From: Thalassospira sp.
GTDB taxonomy: Bacteria > Pseudomonadota > Alphaproteobacteria > Rhodospirillales > Thalassospiraceae
Length of the DNA stretch: 60,947 bases
Assembly (NCBI RefSeq): GCF_002709775.1
Contig: NZ_PAQR01000009.1
Span: 1-60,947, forward strand
Direction of reading: 5' to 3'
Shown: in pieces, positions 1 through 9,627 of the stretch
How positions within the stretch are numbered: the stretch's first letter is position 1
Layout of the letters: each line of letters opens with the position of its first letter
Made by a program: the position numbers and the translations under genes
The notes under the pieces: generated by a model
What the model was told of the DNA's origin: nothing
The model's database searches: none
The model's input: only the letters and a program-made list of their open reading frames with translations

Positions 1-561
1 CAGTGCCGGGTCATGCCATTCTGGCAAATCGGGAAGCGTTTCAAGCGCACTGCGTACCGCCTTGGTAAGGGTTTTGCCCGTAACCCCGGCGGACATCGGA
101 TAGACTGGCTCGACCGTCTGGATTTCAGACCGTTCTGCCTCTGTGCCGATCCGGTCGGGATGGGTGATCTGGAATTCACCTCGGTAATGGTCAATCTTGC
201 CCGAAACAATCCGCTTTTCGCCAACCGGAAGCACGTCATTCAGGTATTTTGCACGTGCATTGAAAAACGCCAGAACAAGCGTACCGCTTTGGGTTTTACA
301 GATCACACGATAGGGACGACGACGGTTGGGTGCAGGGTCATGGCGTTCGACCCAGACATCCATGGTGACGATCGATCCGTCGATGGTGTCCGAAAGGTCC
401 GGCGAAAACCGGCGATCAATGATGCCCGATGGCAAATGCCACAACAGATCGGCGACATGTTCCCCACCGATCAGGCGCGCGACCAGCGGCTTTAAGCGTG
501 GTCCGATACCGGCCAGCGTGTCAATTTCAGCAAAAAGCGGGAACAGAATTTCCGGACGCAT
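1..561 (-). CDS. recG: ATP-dependent DNA helicase RecG, N-terminal part
   Basis: The reverse strand reads open from an ATG at 561 to the window edge (187 codons), so the helicase core lies outside. The visible part has the RecG N-terminal wedge region: an early helix-hairpin-helix-like stretch with LAGIGPRLKPLVARL, then LLWHLPSGIIDRR, and an OB-fold section ending with YPMSAGVTGKTL. RecG unwinds branched DNA and drives fork regression during recombination and repair. It is divergent from sdhE-mfd, a gene order common in alphaproteobacteria. The assignment is firm for the visible part; integrity of the rest cannot be judged. Confidence 0.93.
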   Translation of the reverse strand, partial: MRPEILFPLFAEIDTLAGIGPRLKPLVARLIGGEHVADLLWHLPSGIIDRRFSPDLSDTIDGSIVTMDVWVERHDPAPNRRRPYRVICKTQSGTLVLAFFNARAKYLNDVLPVGEKRIVSGKIDHYRGEFQITHPDRIGTEAERSEIQTVEPVYPMSAGVTGKTLTKAVRSALETLPDLPEWHDPAL

Positions 562-787
562 GACGGTTTTCGTTGAAACTTTCGATGAGAACGTTAATAG
601 AACAATTGCGTTTATGGCACGGGTATACAACAAAACTATCCCGCCACAACCATCAAGTCATCATTTGATGCAAAATGACCCGATCACGGCATGGACCCGT
701 AGGGAATTTTACCGTACAAACCATGCCACAGAACAGGCCGCAGTTGCCGCCCGCAAGGCACTGCCGAGGAAGTCAGGAGATCGTATA

Positions 788-1060
788 ATGACCGACAACG
801 TATCGGACCTTGAAATGCGCCGTAAAAAGCTGCTGTTCCGGGGAAGTCATCGTGGCACCAAGGAAAACGATATCCTGATGGGCCGTTTCATGGACAACCA
901 CCTCGCGACCCTGACTGAAGAGCAGCTTGATACATTTGAAGCCCTGATCAACGAAGTTCCGGATGCCGATTTCTTCAAATGGGCGACCGGCAAGGAAGAA
1001 GCCCCCGCGCAGTATGACACCGATGTCCTGCGCATGATCCGCGCGCTTAGCAACGCCTGA
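788..1060 (+). CDS. sdhE: FAD assembly factor SdhE (succinate dehydrogenase assembly factor 2 family)
   Basis: A 90-residue protein of the SdhE/YgfY/Sdh5 family, which promotes covalent FAD attachment to the succinate dehydrogenase flavoprotein in the cytoplasm. The family RGxxE signature is present as R22-G-T-K-E26 inside HRGTKENDILMGRF, and the length is typical. The ATG at 788 follows AGGAGA at a good distance; a longer upstream open frame lacks family similarity and is not used. The stop is 7 bases before the mfd TTG start, so both are probably cotranscribed. A short hairpin-prone sequence lies upstream around 657-669. Confidence 0.93.
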   Translation: MTDNVSDLEMRRKKLLFRGSHRGTKENDILMGRFMDNHLATLTEEQLDTFEALINEVPDADFFKWATGKEEAPAQYDTDVLRMIRALSNA

Positions 1061-1067
1061 CAAGACA

Positions 1068-4000
1068 TTGAACAAACTAAAAGAAATCATATCGACCACC
1101 GGTCGCAAACGGGTAGGCGGGGTGCCAGAAGGTGCCGATGCCCTGATCCTGCGCGAGCTGCTTGAGAGTGCAGGCAAGAACAAGACCGTTCTTCACATTG
1201 CTCGCGATGACAAGCGCATGGCCCAATTGGCCGAAGCACTGCAATTCTTTGCTGGCGAAATCGAAGTCCTGACCCTGCCGGCATGGGATTGCTTGCCATA
1301 TGACCGGGTATCACCGATTTCCGAGGTAACGTCGCGTCGCATTGAAACACTAACGACCCTTGCGGACGGTACTGAATCCACCACTGGTAACGGGCGTATT
1401 GTCCTGACAACTGCTGCTTCGGCCATTCAGCGTGTCCCGACCGTCGATGTGATGCGCAAGGGCAAACTGGCCTTCAAAGCCGGCAGTGAATATGACCGCG
1501 CTGAACTGACCGCCTATTTCGAACGGATGGGCTATAACCGCGCCGAACAGGTGATGGAACCGGGAGACTATGCGGTTCGCGGCGACATAGTCGATATCTT
1601 TGCGCCGGGCATGAAAGAACCGGTGCGTCTTGATTTCTTTGGTGACGAAATCGAAAGCATCCGTCGCTTTGATGTCGAAACCCAACGCACCGTTGGCAAG
1701 ATCAAGGAAATTGCCCTTTTGCCTGTGGGCGAGGTCTATCTTGATCCGGACAGCATTTCACGGTTCCGCAGCGGCTATCGCGAGCTTTTCGGGGCGGTTT
1801 CACAGACCGATCCGCTTTATGAATCAATCTCCAACGGCCTGAAATATGGCGGGATGGAACACTGGTTACCACTGTTCCATGATGGCCTTGATACGATCTT
1901 TGCCTATTTGCCCGAAACCATCGTCAGCCTTGATTATCAATATGGCGAAGTGATCGAAAACCGCCTTGAGATGATCGATGATTATTATCAGGCGCGCCTG
2001 AACATCAAGGGTGGTGGCCTTTCCGGCGATAACGTTTATAAACCGGTACCACCAGAACGGCTTTACCTTGATCAGGCAGAGTTTGACCGCATGCTGTCAG
2101 ACCGCCCGGTTCTGGAATTCTCGCCTTATTACGATGATGAAAACCCGGAACGCGGCATCTATGACCTTGGTGCGCGGGCAGGGCGTGATTTTGGCGATAT
2201 CCGCGCGCGTGCGGACGTCAATCTTTATGACGAACTGCGTGATTTCATCACCGCCCAGCGCGGCAAGGAAAACCAGGTTGTCATTGCAGCATATTCCGAC
2301 GGATCGCGCGACCGTATGGTATCGCTTCTGCGTGAACATGGTGTTGGCAAGGTCGTGCCTTGCGAATGCTGGGAAGATGTTACCGATGATCTGACGCACG
2401 AGCATGTCTGCGTCGTCATCCTTGATATCGAACGCGGTTTCCGGCGCAAGGGCCTTTGGTTCGTTACCGAACAGGATATCCTTGGCGATCGCATGAGCCG
2501 CCCGGGCGGCCGACGGCGCAAGGCAGACAACTTCCTGCGCGAAGCCTCCGAGATTTCCGAAGGTGACCTGGTCGTTCATCTTGAACATGGTATCGGGCGG
2601 TATCTGGGCCTTAAAACCGTTACGGCCGGCGGCGCGCCGCACGACTGCCTTGAACTTGAATATGACGGCGGTGACAAGCTGTTTGTCCCGGTTGAGAATA
2701 TCGAAGTCCTGTCGCGCTATGGCTCGGATGAAGGTGTCTCAATTCTTGATAAGCTGGGCGGGGTTGCCTGGCAGGCCCGTAAGGCCAAGCTGCGCGAACG
2801 CATCCGCGACATGGCAGGCAAGCTGATCAAGGTTGCCGCTGAACGTCACCTGCGCAAGGGTGCAACGCTTCAGGCACCCGAAGGCGCCTATGACGAATTC
2901 TGTGCCGGCTTCCCGTTTGCCGAAACCGAAGACCAGGCACGCGCCATCCGCGATACGCTTGATGACCTCTCGGCTGGCAAACCGATGGATCGACTTGTCT
3001 GTGGCGATGTCGGCTTTGGCAAGACAGAGGTCGCCATGCGTGCCGCCTTCGCCGCCGTAATGTCGGGCAAACAGGTGGCTGTGGTTGCGCCAACGACCCT
3101 TTTGTGCCGTCAGCATTACCTGAACTTCAAGGAACGCTTTGAAGGACTGCCGGTTCGGGTAGAACAGCTTTCGCGCCTTGTTACCGGCAAGAACGCCAAG
3201 CTGGTGAAGGACAACATCGAAAGCGGTCATGTCGATATCGTTTGTGGCACCCATGCACTTTTGGGCAACGGTGTGCATTTCAAGGATCTCGGCCTTCTGA
3301 TCGTCGATGAAGAACAGCATTTCGGCGTGAAGCACAAGGAACGGCTCAAGGAGCTGAAATCGGATGTGCATGTCCTGACCCTGACGGCGACGCCAATTCC
3401 TCGAACCCTTCAACTGGCCCTGACCGGGGTAAAGGAACTTTCTATCATTGCGACACCGCCGGTCGACCGTCTTGCGGTTCGGACCTATATCACGCCCTAT
3501 GATCCGGTGGTCGTGCGCGAGGCCATCTTGCGCGAACGCCACCGTGGCGGTCAGATTTTCTATGTCTGCCCGAGGGTTAATGAACTGGGGCGGGTTGCCA
3601 AGGAACTTGAGGCCCTTGTGCCGGAAATCAAGTTTGACGTTGCGCATGGGCAGATGGGCGCGCGTGATCTTGAACAGGTCATGACCGACTTTACCGACCG
3701 GAAATTTGACTTGCTGTTGGCCACCAACATCATTGAATCCGGTATTGATGTGCCAAACGCCAACACCATGATCATCCACCGGGCCGATATGTTTGGTCTG
3801 GCACAGCTGTATCAGCTGCGCGGACGTATCGGGCGCTCCAAGCAGCGTGCCTATGCCTATCTGACCTTGCCGAATGGCAAGAAGCTGACAGCGACCGCGC
3901 TTAAGCGCCTCGAAGTCATGCAGACGCTTGATAGCCTGGGTGCCGGCTTCAATCTGGCCAGCCACGATCTTGATATTCGCGGGGCAGGGAACCTTCTGGG

Positions 4001-4565
4001 CGAAGAGCAATCCGGTCACATCAAGGAAGTTGGGATCGAGCTTTATCAACAGATGATCGAAGAAGCCGTGGCCGAGGCCAAGGGCGAGATCGACGCGTCC
4101 GAAGAAGCAAGCTTTGTCCCGCAGATCAATATCGGCATGCCGGTTCTGATCCCGGACCGATATGTGCCGGATCTTGGAGTGCGCCTTGGTCTGTATCGCC
4201 GTATTTCGGAACTGAGATCCCGCGAAGAAGTCGACCAGTTCGCAGCCGAGATGATCGACCGCTTCGGCAAACTGCCCAAGGAAGTCGAAAACCTTCTGGA
4301 TGTTGTCACCATCAAACAATGGTGCCGGGTTGCCAATATCGAGAAGCTCGATGCCGGCCCGAAAGGTGCCCTGATCACGCTTCGCAATAACGAATTCCCG
4401 AACCCGGCAGGCTTGATTGGCTTTATTCAGCAGCAGGTGGGCGTCGCGCGCCTGCGCCCGGATCACAAGATGGTCTATTCCGCTGGATGGGACGGACCGA
4501 CGGATCGGCTTGAGGGGCTCAAACGACTGATGAAACGACTGTCAGATATTGCAGTCGCGACATAA
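1068..4565 (+). CDS. mfd: Transcription-repair coupling factor Mfd
   Basis: A 1165-residue protein, full length for Mfd. Mfd pushes RNA polymerase stalled at lesions off the DNA and recruits UvrA. Order of parts: UvrB-like N-terminal region (about 1-350), RNA polymerase interaction domain around 490-560, then a RecG-like SF2 motor with Walker A GDVGFGKTEVA near residue 645 and the DEEQ box near 746, and a C-terminal TRCF domain. It starts with TTG 7 bases after the sdhE stop, suggesting coupled translation. An intrinsic terminator follows directly. Large open frames on the opposite strand here are shadows. Confidence 0.97.
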   Translation: MNKLKEIISTTGRKRVGGVPEGADALILRELLESAGKNKTVLHIARDDKRMAQLAEALQFFAGEIEVLTLPAWDCLPYDRVSPISEVTSRRIETLTTLADGTESTTGNGRIVLTTAASAIQRVPTVDVMRKGKLAFKAGSEYDRAELTAYFERMGYNRAEQVMEPGDYAVRGDIVDIFAPGMKEPVRLDFFGDEIESIRRFDVETQRTVGKIKEIALLPVGEVYLDPDSISRFRSGYRELFGAVSQTDPLYESISNGLKYGGMEHWLPLFHDGLDTIFAYLPETIVSLDYQYGEVIENRLEMIDDYYQARLNIKGGGLSGDNVYKPVPPERLYLDQAEFDRMLSDRPVLEFSPYYDDENPERGIYDLGARAGRDFGDIRARADVNLYDELRDFITAQRGKENQVVIAAYSDGSRDRMVSLLREHGVGKVVPCECWEDVTDDLTHEHVCVVILDIERGFRRKGLWFVTEQDILGDRMSRPGGRRRKADNFLREASEISEGDLVVHLEHGIGRYLGLKTVTAGGAPHDCLELEYDGGDKLFVPVENIEVLSRYGSDEGVSILDKLGGVAWQARKAKLRERIRDMAGKLIKVAAERHLRKGATLQAPEGAYDEFCAGFPFAETEDQARAIRDTLDDLSAGKPMDRLVCGDVGFGKTEVAMRAAFAAVMSGKQVAVVAPTTLLCRQHYLNFKERFEGLPVRVEQLSRLVTGKNAKLVKDNIESGHVDIVCGTHALLGNGVHFKDLGLLIVDEEQHFGVKHKERLKELKSDVHVLTLTATPIPRTLQLALTGVKELSIIATPPVDRLAVRTYITPYDPVVVREAILRERHRGGQIFYVCPRVNELGRVAKELEALVPEIKFDVAHGQMGARDLEQVMTDFTDRKFDLLLATNIIESGIDVPNANTMIIHRADMFGLAQLYQLRGRIGRSKQRAYAYLTLPNGKKLTATALKRLEVMQTLDSLGAGFNLASHDLDIRGAGNLLGEEQSGHIKEVGIELYQQMIEEAVAEAKGEIDASEEASFVPQINIGMPVLIPDRYVPDLGVRLGLYRRISELRSREEVDQFAAEMIDRFGKLPKEVENLLDVVTIKQWCRVANIEKLDAGPKGALITLRNNEFPNPAGLIGFIQQQVGVARLRPDHKMVYSAGWDGPTDRLEGLKRLMKRLSDIAVAT

Positions 4566-4570
4566 AGAAC

Positions 4571-4606
4571 AGGCGGGTAACATATTGTTATCCCGCCTTT
4601 CTTTTT
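4571..4606 (+). terminator. Intrinsic terminator after mfd
   Basis: A stem with arms AGGCGGGTAACA and TGTTATCCCGCCT (one bulged base) and a tiny loop is followed by TTTCTTTTT. It lies 5 bases after the mfd stop and between convergent genes, so it may also stop transcription coming from the right. Confidence 0.85.
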
Positions 4607-4623
4607 AATCGTTCCCGCACAGT

Positions 4624-5310
4624 TTAAACCGGAATTTCTTCCTGTCGTGCCAATCGGATCATGCGTTGCAGGATGTCTGGCTCCTGCGCCCCCGAAAGGG
4701 CATGGCGGCTGTTAAACAGGAAACACGGTACACCGGTGACACCCATCTGATGGGCAACGCGGTTTTCCTGACCAACAAACTCGCGGTCCATATCACCGGC
4801 CAGATATTCAAGGATTTCGTTTCGGTCCTCACCATGGCGGACAGCGATATCGGCCAACAGTTCCTGATCACCGATATCCTGACCTTCAAGGAAATAGGCG
4901 ACAAACAGGTCTTCAACCAAATCATTGCCCACGGCGGGGCGTTCTGCACAAACCTTGTAGATCAGGCGATGAGAGTCCGTTGAGTCCGGGGTGACTTTGA
5001 TCTGGTCAAACTTGAACGGAATACCAACGGCGGCACCAGCATCCTCAATCGCCTTGTAAACCCGTTCGGCACTTTCCGATCCACCAAACTTGGCTGACAG
5101 ATAAAGTTTTCGATCAATCCCGCCACTTGGCATATCGGGGTTCAAAAGGAACGGGCGCCAGTGAATGATCATGTTATCGAGCTTTTCACGCGCCAGGGCC
5201 TTTTCAAGGCGCTTCTTACCGATATAGCACCAAGGACAAATCGTATCGACAATAGCCTCGATCCTGATCGGCGAATTTGAAGGTTCACTTTGTCCGAACT
5301 GCCAGTTCAT
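4624..5310 (-). CDS. DsbA-family oxidoreductase, FrnE-like
   Basis: A 228-residue thioredoxin-fold protein of the DsbA/FrnE (COG2761) group. The N-terminal active site CPWC is at residues 25-28, followed by a helical insertion domain, and the cis-proline loop is seen as TGVPCF near 195. No signal peptide is visible, so it is likely cytoplasmic, as usual for FrnE. Family members are disulfide isomerases or glutathione-dependent enzymes; the substrate is unknown. It begins only 6 bases after the deoB stop, so it belongs to the deoC-deoB transcript, which says nothing clear about its job. Confidence 0.85.
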   Translation of the reverse strand: MNWQFGQSEPSNSPIRIEAIVDTICPWCYIGKKRLEKALAREKLDNMIIHWRPFLLNPDMPSGGIDRKLYLSAKFGGSESAERVYKAIEDAGAAVGIPFKFDQIKVTPDSTDSHRLIYKVCAERPAVGNDLVEDLFVAYFLEGQDIGDQELLADIAVRHGEDRNEILEYLAGDMDREFVGQENRVAHQMGVTGVPCFLFNSRHALSGAQEPDILQRMIRLARQEEIPV

Positions 5311-5316
5311 TCCACT

Positions 5317-6540
5317 TTATCCATTCAAAAAGGACGTCCCGGTGGCCAGCGGTGCAATGCCGAGATGGTCGGCAACCGTTTGCCCGATATCGGCAAAGGT
5401 TTCGCGCATTCCAAACGGACCAGGCGCAATCGCCGGCCCGAAAGCAAGGACAGGCACGAATTCACGCGTATGGTCATTGCCACGCCAGGTCGGATCACAT
5501 CCATGATCGGCCGTAATGATCACCAAGTCACCGGGTTGAAGTGCCGCACGCAATTCGGGAATACGTTTGTCAAATTCCTCAAGCGCGTTGGCATATCCGG
5601 CAACATCGCGACGGTGACCGAATTCCATGTCGAAGTCCACCAGGTTGGTGAACACAATGCTGTTATCCGGGGCCTCAGCAATCTCGTTCATCATGGCATC
5701 AAACAGTGCCATATTCCCCGATGCCTTGACCTTTTTGGCAATCCCGCGATGTGCATAGATATCGGCAATTTTGCCAACAGAAATCACCTTGCCGCCAGCA
5801 TTACTGAACTGGTCAAGCAATGTTGGCTTGGGCGGCGGAACCGCAAGATCACGACGGTTTGAAGTCCGCTTGAAATCAGCCGGCGTTTCACCCACAAACG
5901 GGCGGGCAATTACACGCCCGATATTGTAGGGCTCCACCAGTTTGAAGGCGATCTCGCAGACCTCATACAGGTGGTCCAGACCAAAATGCTCCTCATGGGC
6001 GGCGATTTGAAACACGCTATCGGCTGAGGTATAGCAAATCGGCTTGCCGGGTTTGATATGCTCTTCGCCAAGCTCGGCAATGATCGTCGTACCCGATGCA
6101 TGACAATTGCCAAGGATGCCGGGCAGTTTGGCCTGCTTGATCAGTGCGTCGGTCAGTTCAGCCGGGAAGGTCGGAACGGAAAGGGGGAAATACCCCCAGT
6201 CGAAATCGACTGGCACACCGGCAATTTCCCAATGACCGCTTGGCGTATCCTTACCGCGTGAGATTTCCTTGGCATGACCAAAGGCACCAATCATCGCACC
6301 ACCATGATCAAGCCCGGGCGGAACGCGCCCCGTGGCATCCTTGGCAGCTTCGCCAAGACCAAGAGCAACCATGTTCGGTACATTCAGTGGCCCGCTGCGC
6401 TTGTCGCTATCGGCAAGGCCTTTGGCGCATTGTTCTGCAATATGGCCAAGCGTGTCGGAACCTTGATCACCGAATTTTGCCGCATCCGGTGCCGAACCGA
6501 TCCCGAAACTGTCCGCCACGATAATGATGGCACGTGCCAT
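5317..6540 (-). CDS. deoB: Phosphopentomutase DeoB
   Basis: A 407-residue, full-length phosphopentomutase that interconverts ribose or deoxyribose 1-phosphate and 5-phosphate in nucleoside salvage. Alkaline-phosphatase-superfamily metal sites are visible: [13 protein letters not shown] near the start and [17 protein letters not shown] near residue 345, along with [13 protein letters not shown] in the middle. The ATG at 6540 follows AAGGAAG. It sits between deoC (59 bases upstream) and the FrnE-like gene (6 bases downstream), making a deo operon; the product of DeoB on deoxyribose is the substrate of DeoC. Confidence 0.96.
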   Translation of the reverse strand: MARAIIIVADSFGIGSAPDAAKFGDQGSDTLGHIAEQCAKGLADSDKRSGPLNVPNMVALGLGEAAKDATGRVPPGLDHGGAMIGAFGHAKEISRGKDTPSGHWEIAGVPVDFDWGYFPLSVPTFPAELTDALIKQAKLPGILGNCHASGTTIIAELGEEHIKPGKPICYTSADSVFQIAAHEEHFGLDHLYEVCEIAFKLVEPYNIGRVIARPFVGETPADFKRTSNRRDLAVPPPKPTLLDQFSNAGGKVISVGKIADIYAHRGIAKKVKASGNMALFDAMMNEIAEAPDNSIVFTNLVDFDMEFGHRRDVAGYANALEEFDKRIPELRAALQPGDLVIITADHGCDPTWRGNDHTREFVPVLAFGPAIAPGPFGMRETFADIGQTVADHLGIAPLATGTSFLNG

Positions 6541-6599
6541 TGATGTCTTCCTTCAAACCTTGTCCGGGCAATGTGATCACCCGCAGATAGTCATAAATT

Positions 6600-7433
6600 C
6601 TAGTAGTTGCCAGTCGCAGCCGGTGCATCACCAGGTTTCGCACCGCAGGTTTCAAGCAATGCAGTCAAAACGCCACTGGCCCCGAAACGGAAGGTTTCCG
6701 GTTTTGCCCAGCCATCACCCATGATGTGATCGGCAATCGCCAGATAAAGCGCTGCGTCCTCGGTCGTTTTCACCCCACCAGACGCCTTGAAACCGGCATT
6801 AATCCCGTCCTCGTCTCGCGCATCACGAAGGGCAGTCAGCATCGCAACTGCAGCTTCTGGCGTGGCACCGACGGGCACCTTGCCGGTCGAGGTTTTTACA
6901 AAGTTTGCACCATGTTTGATGGCAAGACGGGCTGCTTCATATAACTTGGCAAGATCATCAAACTCGCCGCTTTCAAGGATGACCTTCATAGTAGTCATGG
7001 TGCCGCACGCCATGCGGGTCGCATCGACCACCTCGGTTGCCGTCGCAACATCGCCAGCGAGGAACGCCTTGTAAGGAAAAACAAGATCAATCTCGTCTGC
7101 ACCCTTGGAAACGCAGTTGGCGGTTTCATCGCCAACACGCTGGGCATTGATACCGCCCTCCGGGAAATTCACCACGGTCGCGGTTTTAACACCCGACTGG
7201 CCCAAGGCCCGCCAGGAGGTTTCAATAAACGGCGCATAAACACAAACGGCGGCTGTATTGCCAACCGGGGTTTGCGCGCGCTTGCAAAGGGCCTCGATGA
7301 CCTGTTCATTGTCATCATCATTCAGGCTCGTCAGATCCAGAACAGAAATGGCGCGACGGGCCGTATCGGCATCTGCCACAGCCTTGTCCTTTGCAGCAGA
7401 AATCACTTCTGAAACGGTATTCGGATCAAACAT
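6600..7433 (-). CDS. deoC: Deoxyribose-phosphate aldolase DeoC
   Basis: A 277-residue class I aldolase splitting 2-deoxyribose 5-phosphate into glyceraldehyde 3-phosphate and acetaldehyde. The Schiff-base lysine is K180 in FVKTSTGK and the proton-relay lysine is K216 in GFKASGG, matching K167 and K201 of the E. coli enzyme. The ATG at 7433 is preferred because ACAAGGA lies 7 bases upstream. An ATG 7 bases earlier is out of frame and closes after four codons, and a longer open frame upstream is not family-like. It leads the deoC-deoB-frnE operon. Confidence 0.95.
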   Translation of the reverse strand: MFDPNTVSEVISAAKDKAVADADTARRAISVLDLTSLNDDDNEQVIEALCKRAQTPVGNTAAVCVYAPFIETSWRALGQSGVKTATVVNFPEGGINAQRVGDETANCVSKGADEIDLVFPYKAFLAGDVATATEVVDATRMACGTMTTMKVILESGEFDDLAKLYEAARLAIKHGANFVKTSTGKVPVGATPEAAVAMLTALRDARDEDGINAGFKASGGVKTTEDAALYLAIADHIMGDGWAKPETFRFGASGVLTALLETCGAKPGDAPAATGNY

Positions 7434-7449
7434 CAAACATTCCTTGTAA

Positions 7450-7473
7450 TGCACCGGCAATGTGTCTGGTGCA
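7450..7473. promoter_or_regulatory. Inverted repeat upstream of deoC
   Basis: Perfect 6-base arms TGCACC and GGTGCA are separated by 12 bases, just upstream of the deoC ribosome binding site. It could be an operator for a nucleoside regulator or an mRNA hairpin; there is no independent support. The rest of the 192-base gap up to 7625 shows no gene. Confidence 0.3.
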
Positions 7474-7625
7474 GTTAGTCCGTCAAAGCGTCCGGCACCA
7501 TCTGGCACGAACGAGAAAGACGGATCAATCAGCTGCCCTGAAAGGTATCCAACCTTCAACCGGCAATCAATCGATCCGTCTCAAAACACAGTTTCAATCA
7601 GAACACGGATAAGCGTTCTTGTGCG

Positions 7626-8765
7626 CTATTTGGACAACAAAAGCTGTCCTTCACGTCCTTCGAGCGGCGTATCACCCGCGACCGAGCACAGATACCCGCC
7701 CGGCACGATCAGGCGGATTCCAATGCGTGAATACAACACACCGTCTGTCCGGCTGGAAAAAGGCGTCTTCTCGCCGGTTTCGCAATCAAGAACGTAACCA
7801 AGTTCCTGTCCTGCCTTGACCTTTGCACCGGCCTCAATGCCAAACACAACCATGCCGCCATGCGGGGCCATGACACGATCAACACCCGAAAGCGGGGTGG
7901 CGTCACATTTGGCTTCCGGAAGAGGCCCCGGATCGCCCACGACCAGACCGCGACGCTGCAGGAACTTGAACATGTTTTCGGCGTCCTTGATGGCGTATTC
8001 GTCATAGACGTCACGATCACCGCGTAGTTCAATCGTAGTCGCCAACGTCGCCATCGGGATCGGGAAACTGTCGCCATAAGCACGGCGCAGCTCGACCCAC
8101 GGGCGGCTGAACGCCTCGTCAAACGGGTTATCGCCACTGATTTCTGCTATCAGACTGCATTCCGACCCGATCTGTGCCGAAAGGTCGGCGGCATCCGGCC
8201 AGTTATGGTCGCTGATGTAAAGATGCATCGGTGCTTCCCAGTCGCAATGCAAATCCATCACGTAATCCGCATCAATCGCCAGTTCGGCGAGTGTCAGGCG
8301 CAAATCCTGAAGATCAGTCAGCGGGCTGACATCCTTGCGGTGTTCCTTGATCAGTCGGCGCAATTCAGCCCGGATCAGCGCAACGTTTCCGTCGGCATCC
8401 TGGCCCAGTTTTCCGTCAACGGCGTCAATCAGTGCCGCACTGAGGTCCGGATAGTGACGGTTAAAGTTCTGACCGCTGCGCATCTCAAACCGGCCAAGCG
8501 GCTTCATATCGACATACTGGGTAAAACCGATCGGGTTGGCGAAGGGAACGACAACAATTTCACCAGTGATGTCACCCTTGACATCGGCTTCTTTCAAAAG
8601 CGCCTCAAGGTGGTGCAGGGTAATGACGCCGGGCAATTCATCGGCATGCAAAGCCGCCTGGAAATAGGCCTTTGGCCCGTTGCCGGGCTTGCCATAACGG
8701 CGGACGGTCAGGGCGCGCGATGTACCCATTTGCGGGCGGACGAGTTCAATGCTTTCTTCTTGCAT
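7626..8765 (-). CDS. Succinylglutamate desuccinylase/aspartoacylase family protein, AotO-like
   Basis: A 379-residue zinc-carboxypeptidase-fold protein of the AstE/AspA family. Zinc-site elements are seen as HADELPG near the start and VMDLHCDW in the middle, and the N-terminal domain holds NRHYPDL. The C-terminal part (about 285-379) is a biotinyl/lipoyl-like beta domain, with VMAPHGGMVVFGIEAGAKVKAG. ATG at 8765 with AGGA 8 bases upstream is preferred over a start 20 codons earlier. It is the last gene of a basic-amino-acid ABC operon, the same association as aotO in Pseudomonas aotJQMOP. Its substrate is unknown; an N-acylated or N-succinylated amino acid is an inference. Confidence 0.85.
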   Translation of the reverse strand: MQEESIELVRPQMGTSRALTVRRYGKPGNGPKAYFQAALHADELPGVITLHHLEALLKEADVKGDITGEIVVVPFANPIGFTQYVDMKPLGRFEMRSGQNFNRHYPDLSAALIDAVDGKLGQDADGNVALIRAELRRLIKEHRKDVSPLTDLQDLRLTLAELAIDADYVMDLHCDWEAPMHLYISDHNWPDAADLSAQIGSECSLIAEISGDNPFDEAFSRPWVELRRAYGDSFPIPMATLATTIELRGDRDVYDEYAIKDAENMFKFLQRRGLVVGDPGPLPEAKCDATPLSGVDRVMAPHGGMVVFGIEAGAKVKAGQELGYVLDCETGEKTPFSSRTDGVLYSRIGIRLIVPGGYLCSVAGDTPLEGREGQLLLSK

Positions 8766-8880
8766 TTCGAAATCCTGAAAGGTGGGACGTGGGGCAAAAC
8801 AACCCGGCCGGATCAGGACATCCAACCATTATGGTTGACGATATCCATCTCCGAATGCCGGGTTTGATATGGGTATTCGA

Positions 8881-9624
8881 TCAGGCGGATGCCGCTTTGG
8901 GCTTGCCGGATTTCGGTTCCTTGCGTTTCTCGCTGCGACGCAGATAGCGCTCAATGCCCTTAAAGCCAAACGTCAGCGTATAGACAATAATCAGATAGAT
9001 CACACCTGCCGAAATAAACGCCTCATAGGGAAGGGCTGTACGAGCAACGATTTTACGCGCAGCACCGGTCAGTTCCATCATGGTCACGGTCGATGCCAGC
9101 GACGTCGCCTTAAGCGTAAAGATCACATCGTTGGTATAAGCCGGCCAGATCATCTGCCACATGCGCGGGAAAATGATGCGGCGATAGGTGGTCGACGGCG
9201 ACATGCCGCAGGCACGTGCTGCTTCCAACTCGCCATTCTGGACGTTCTGGATACCGCCGCGCATGATTTCGGCAACATAGGCCGCCGTGTTCAGAACAAA
9301 GGTCAGAAGGCAATACCAGTAAGGATCGCGCAAATAGGTCCAAGTCCAGTGATCCTGAATGCCGTCAATATTCGCGATCAGCTGCCCGACGCCATAATAC
9401 ATCATGAACAGCTGCCCGATCAGCGGTGTGCCACGGAACACATAAATGAAGGCAAAGGGAAGGGCCTGTATCCAGACCTTTTTCGACACGCGCGCCACGG
9501 CGAGCGGAATGGCCAAAAGGGTGCCGAGCGTCACCGAAATGACCAGCAACTCGATGGTCAGCAAAAAGCCGCGCCACAGCCAGGTGTCATATTTGCCAAG
9601 AACGTATAAGAGATCTTCAAACAT
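8881..9624 (-). CDS. Amino-acid ABC transporter permease, HisM/AotM type
   Basis: A 247-residue inner-membrane permease of the polar amino acid (HisMQ) family with about five membrane segments. The EAA loop that contacts the ATPase is visible as ELEAARACGMSPSTTYRRII, and YVFRGTPLIGQLFMMYYG is typical of HisM-type subunits. It starts 3 bases after the partner permease stop, so expression is tightly coupled. The C-terminus is basic and lysine-rich. Substrate class (arginine, ornithine, lysine or histidine) follows from the family and the AotO-like neighbour. Confidence 0.93.
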   Translation of the reverse strand: MFEDLLYVLGKYDTWLWRGFLLTIELLVISVTLGTLLAIPLAVARVSKKVWIQALPFAFIYVFRGTPLIGQLFMMYYGVGQLIANIDGIQDHWTWTYLRDPYWYCLLTFVLNTAAYVAEIMRGGIQNVQNGELEAARACGMSPSTTYRRIIFPRMWQMIWPAYTNDVIFTLKATSLASTVTMMELTGAARKIVARTALPYEAFISAGVIYLIIVYTLTFGFKGIERYLRRSEKRKEPKSGKPKAASA

Positions 9625-9627
9625 CTG

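Noticed and set aside
326..787. Upstream extension of the sdhE reading frame to 244 codons
   Set aside because: The extension overlaps recG on the other strand and is not family-like; the ATG at 788 has a good ribosome binding site and gives the normal size.
2739..4466. 575-codon open frame on the minus strand inside mfd
   Set aside because: Fully antisense to a strongly conserved mfd gene; no family features and explained by codon bias.
8205..9609. Two long plus-strand open frames (8205-8867 and 8869-9609)
   Set aside because: They lie opposite the AotO-like and permease genes and show no domain.
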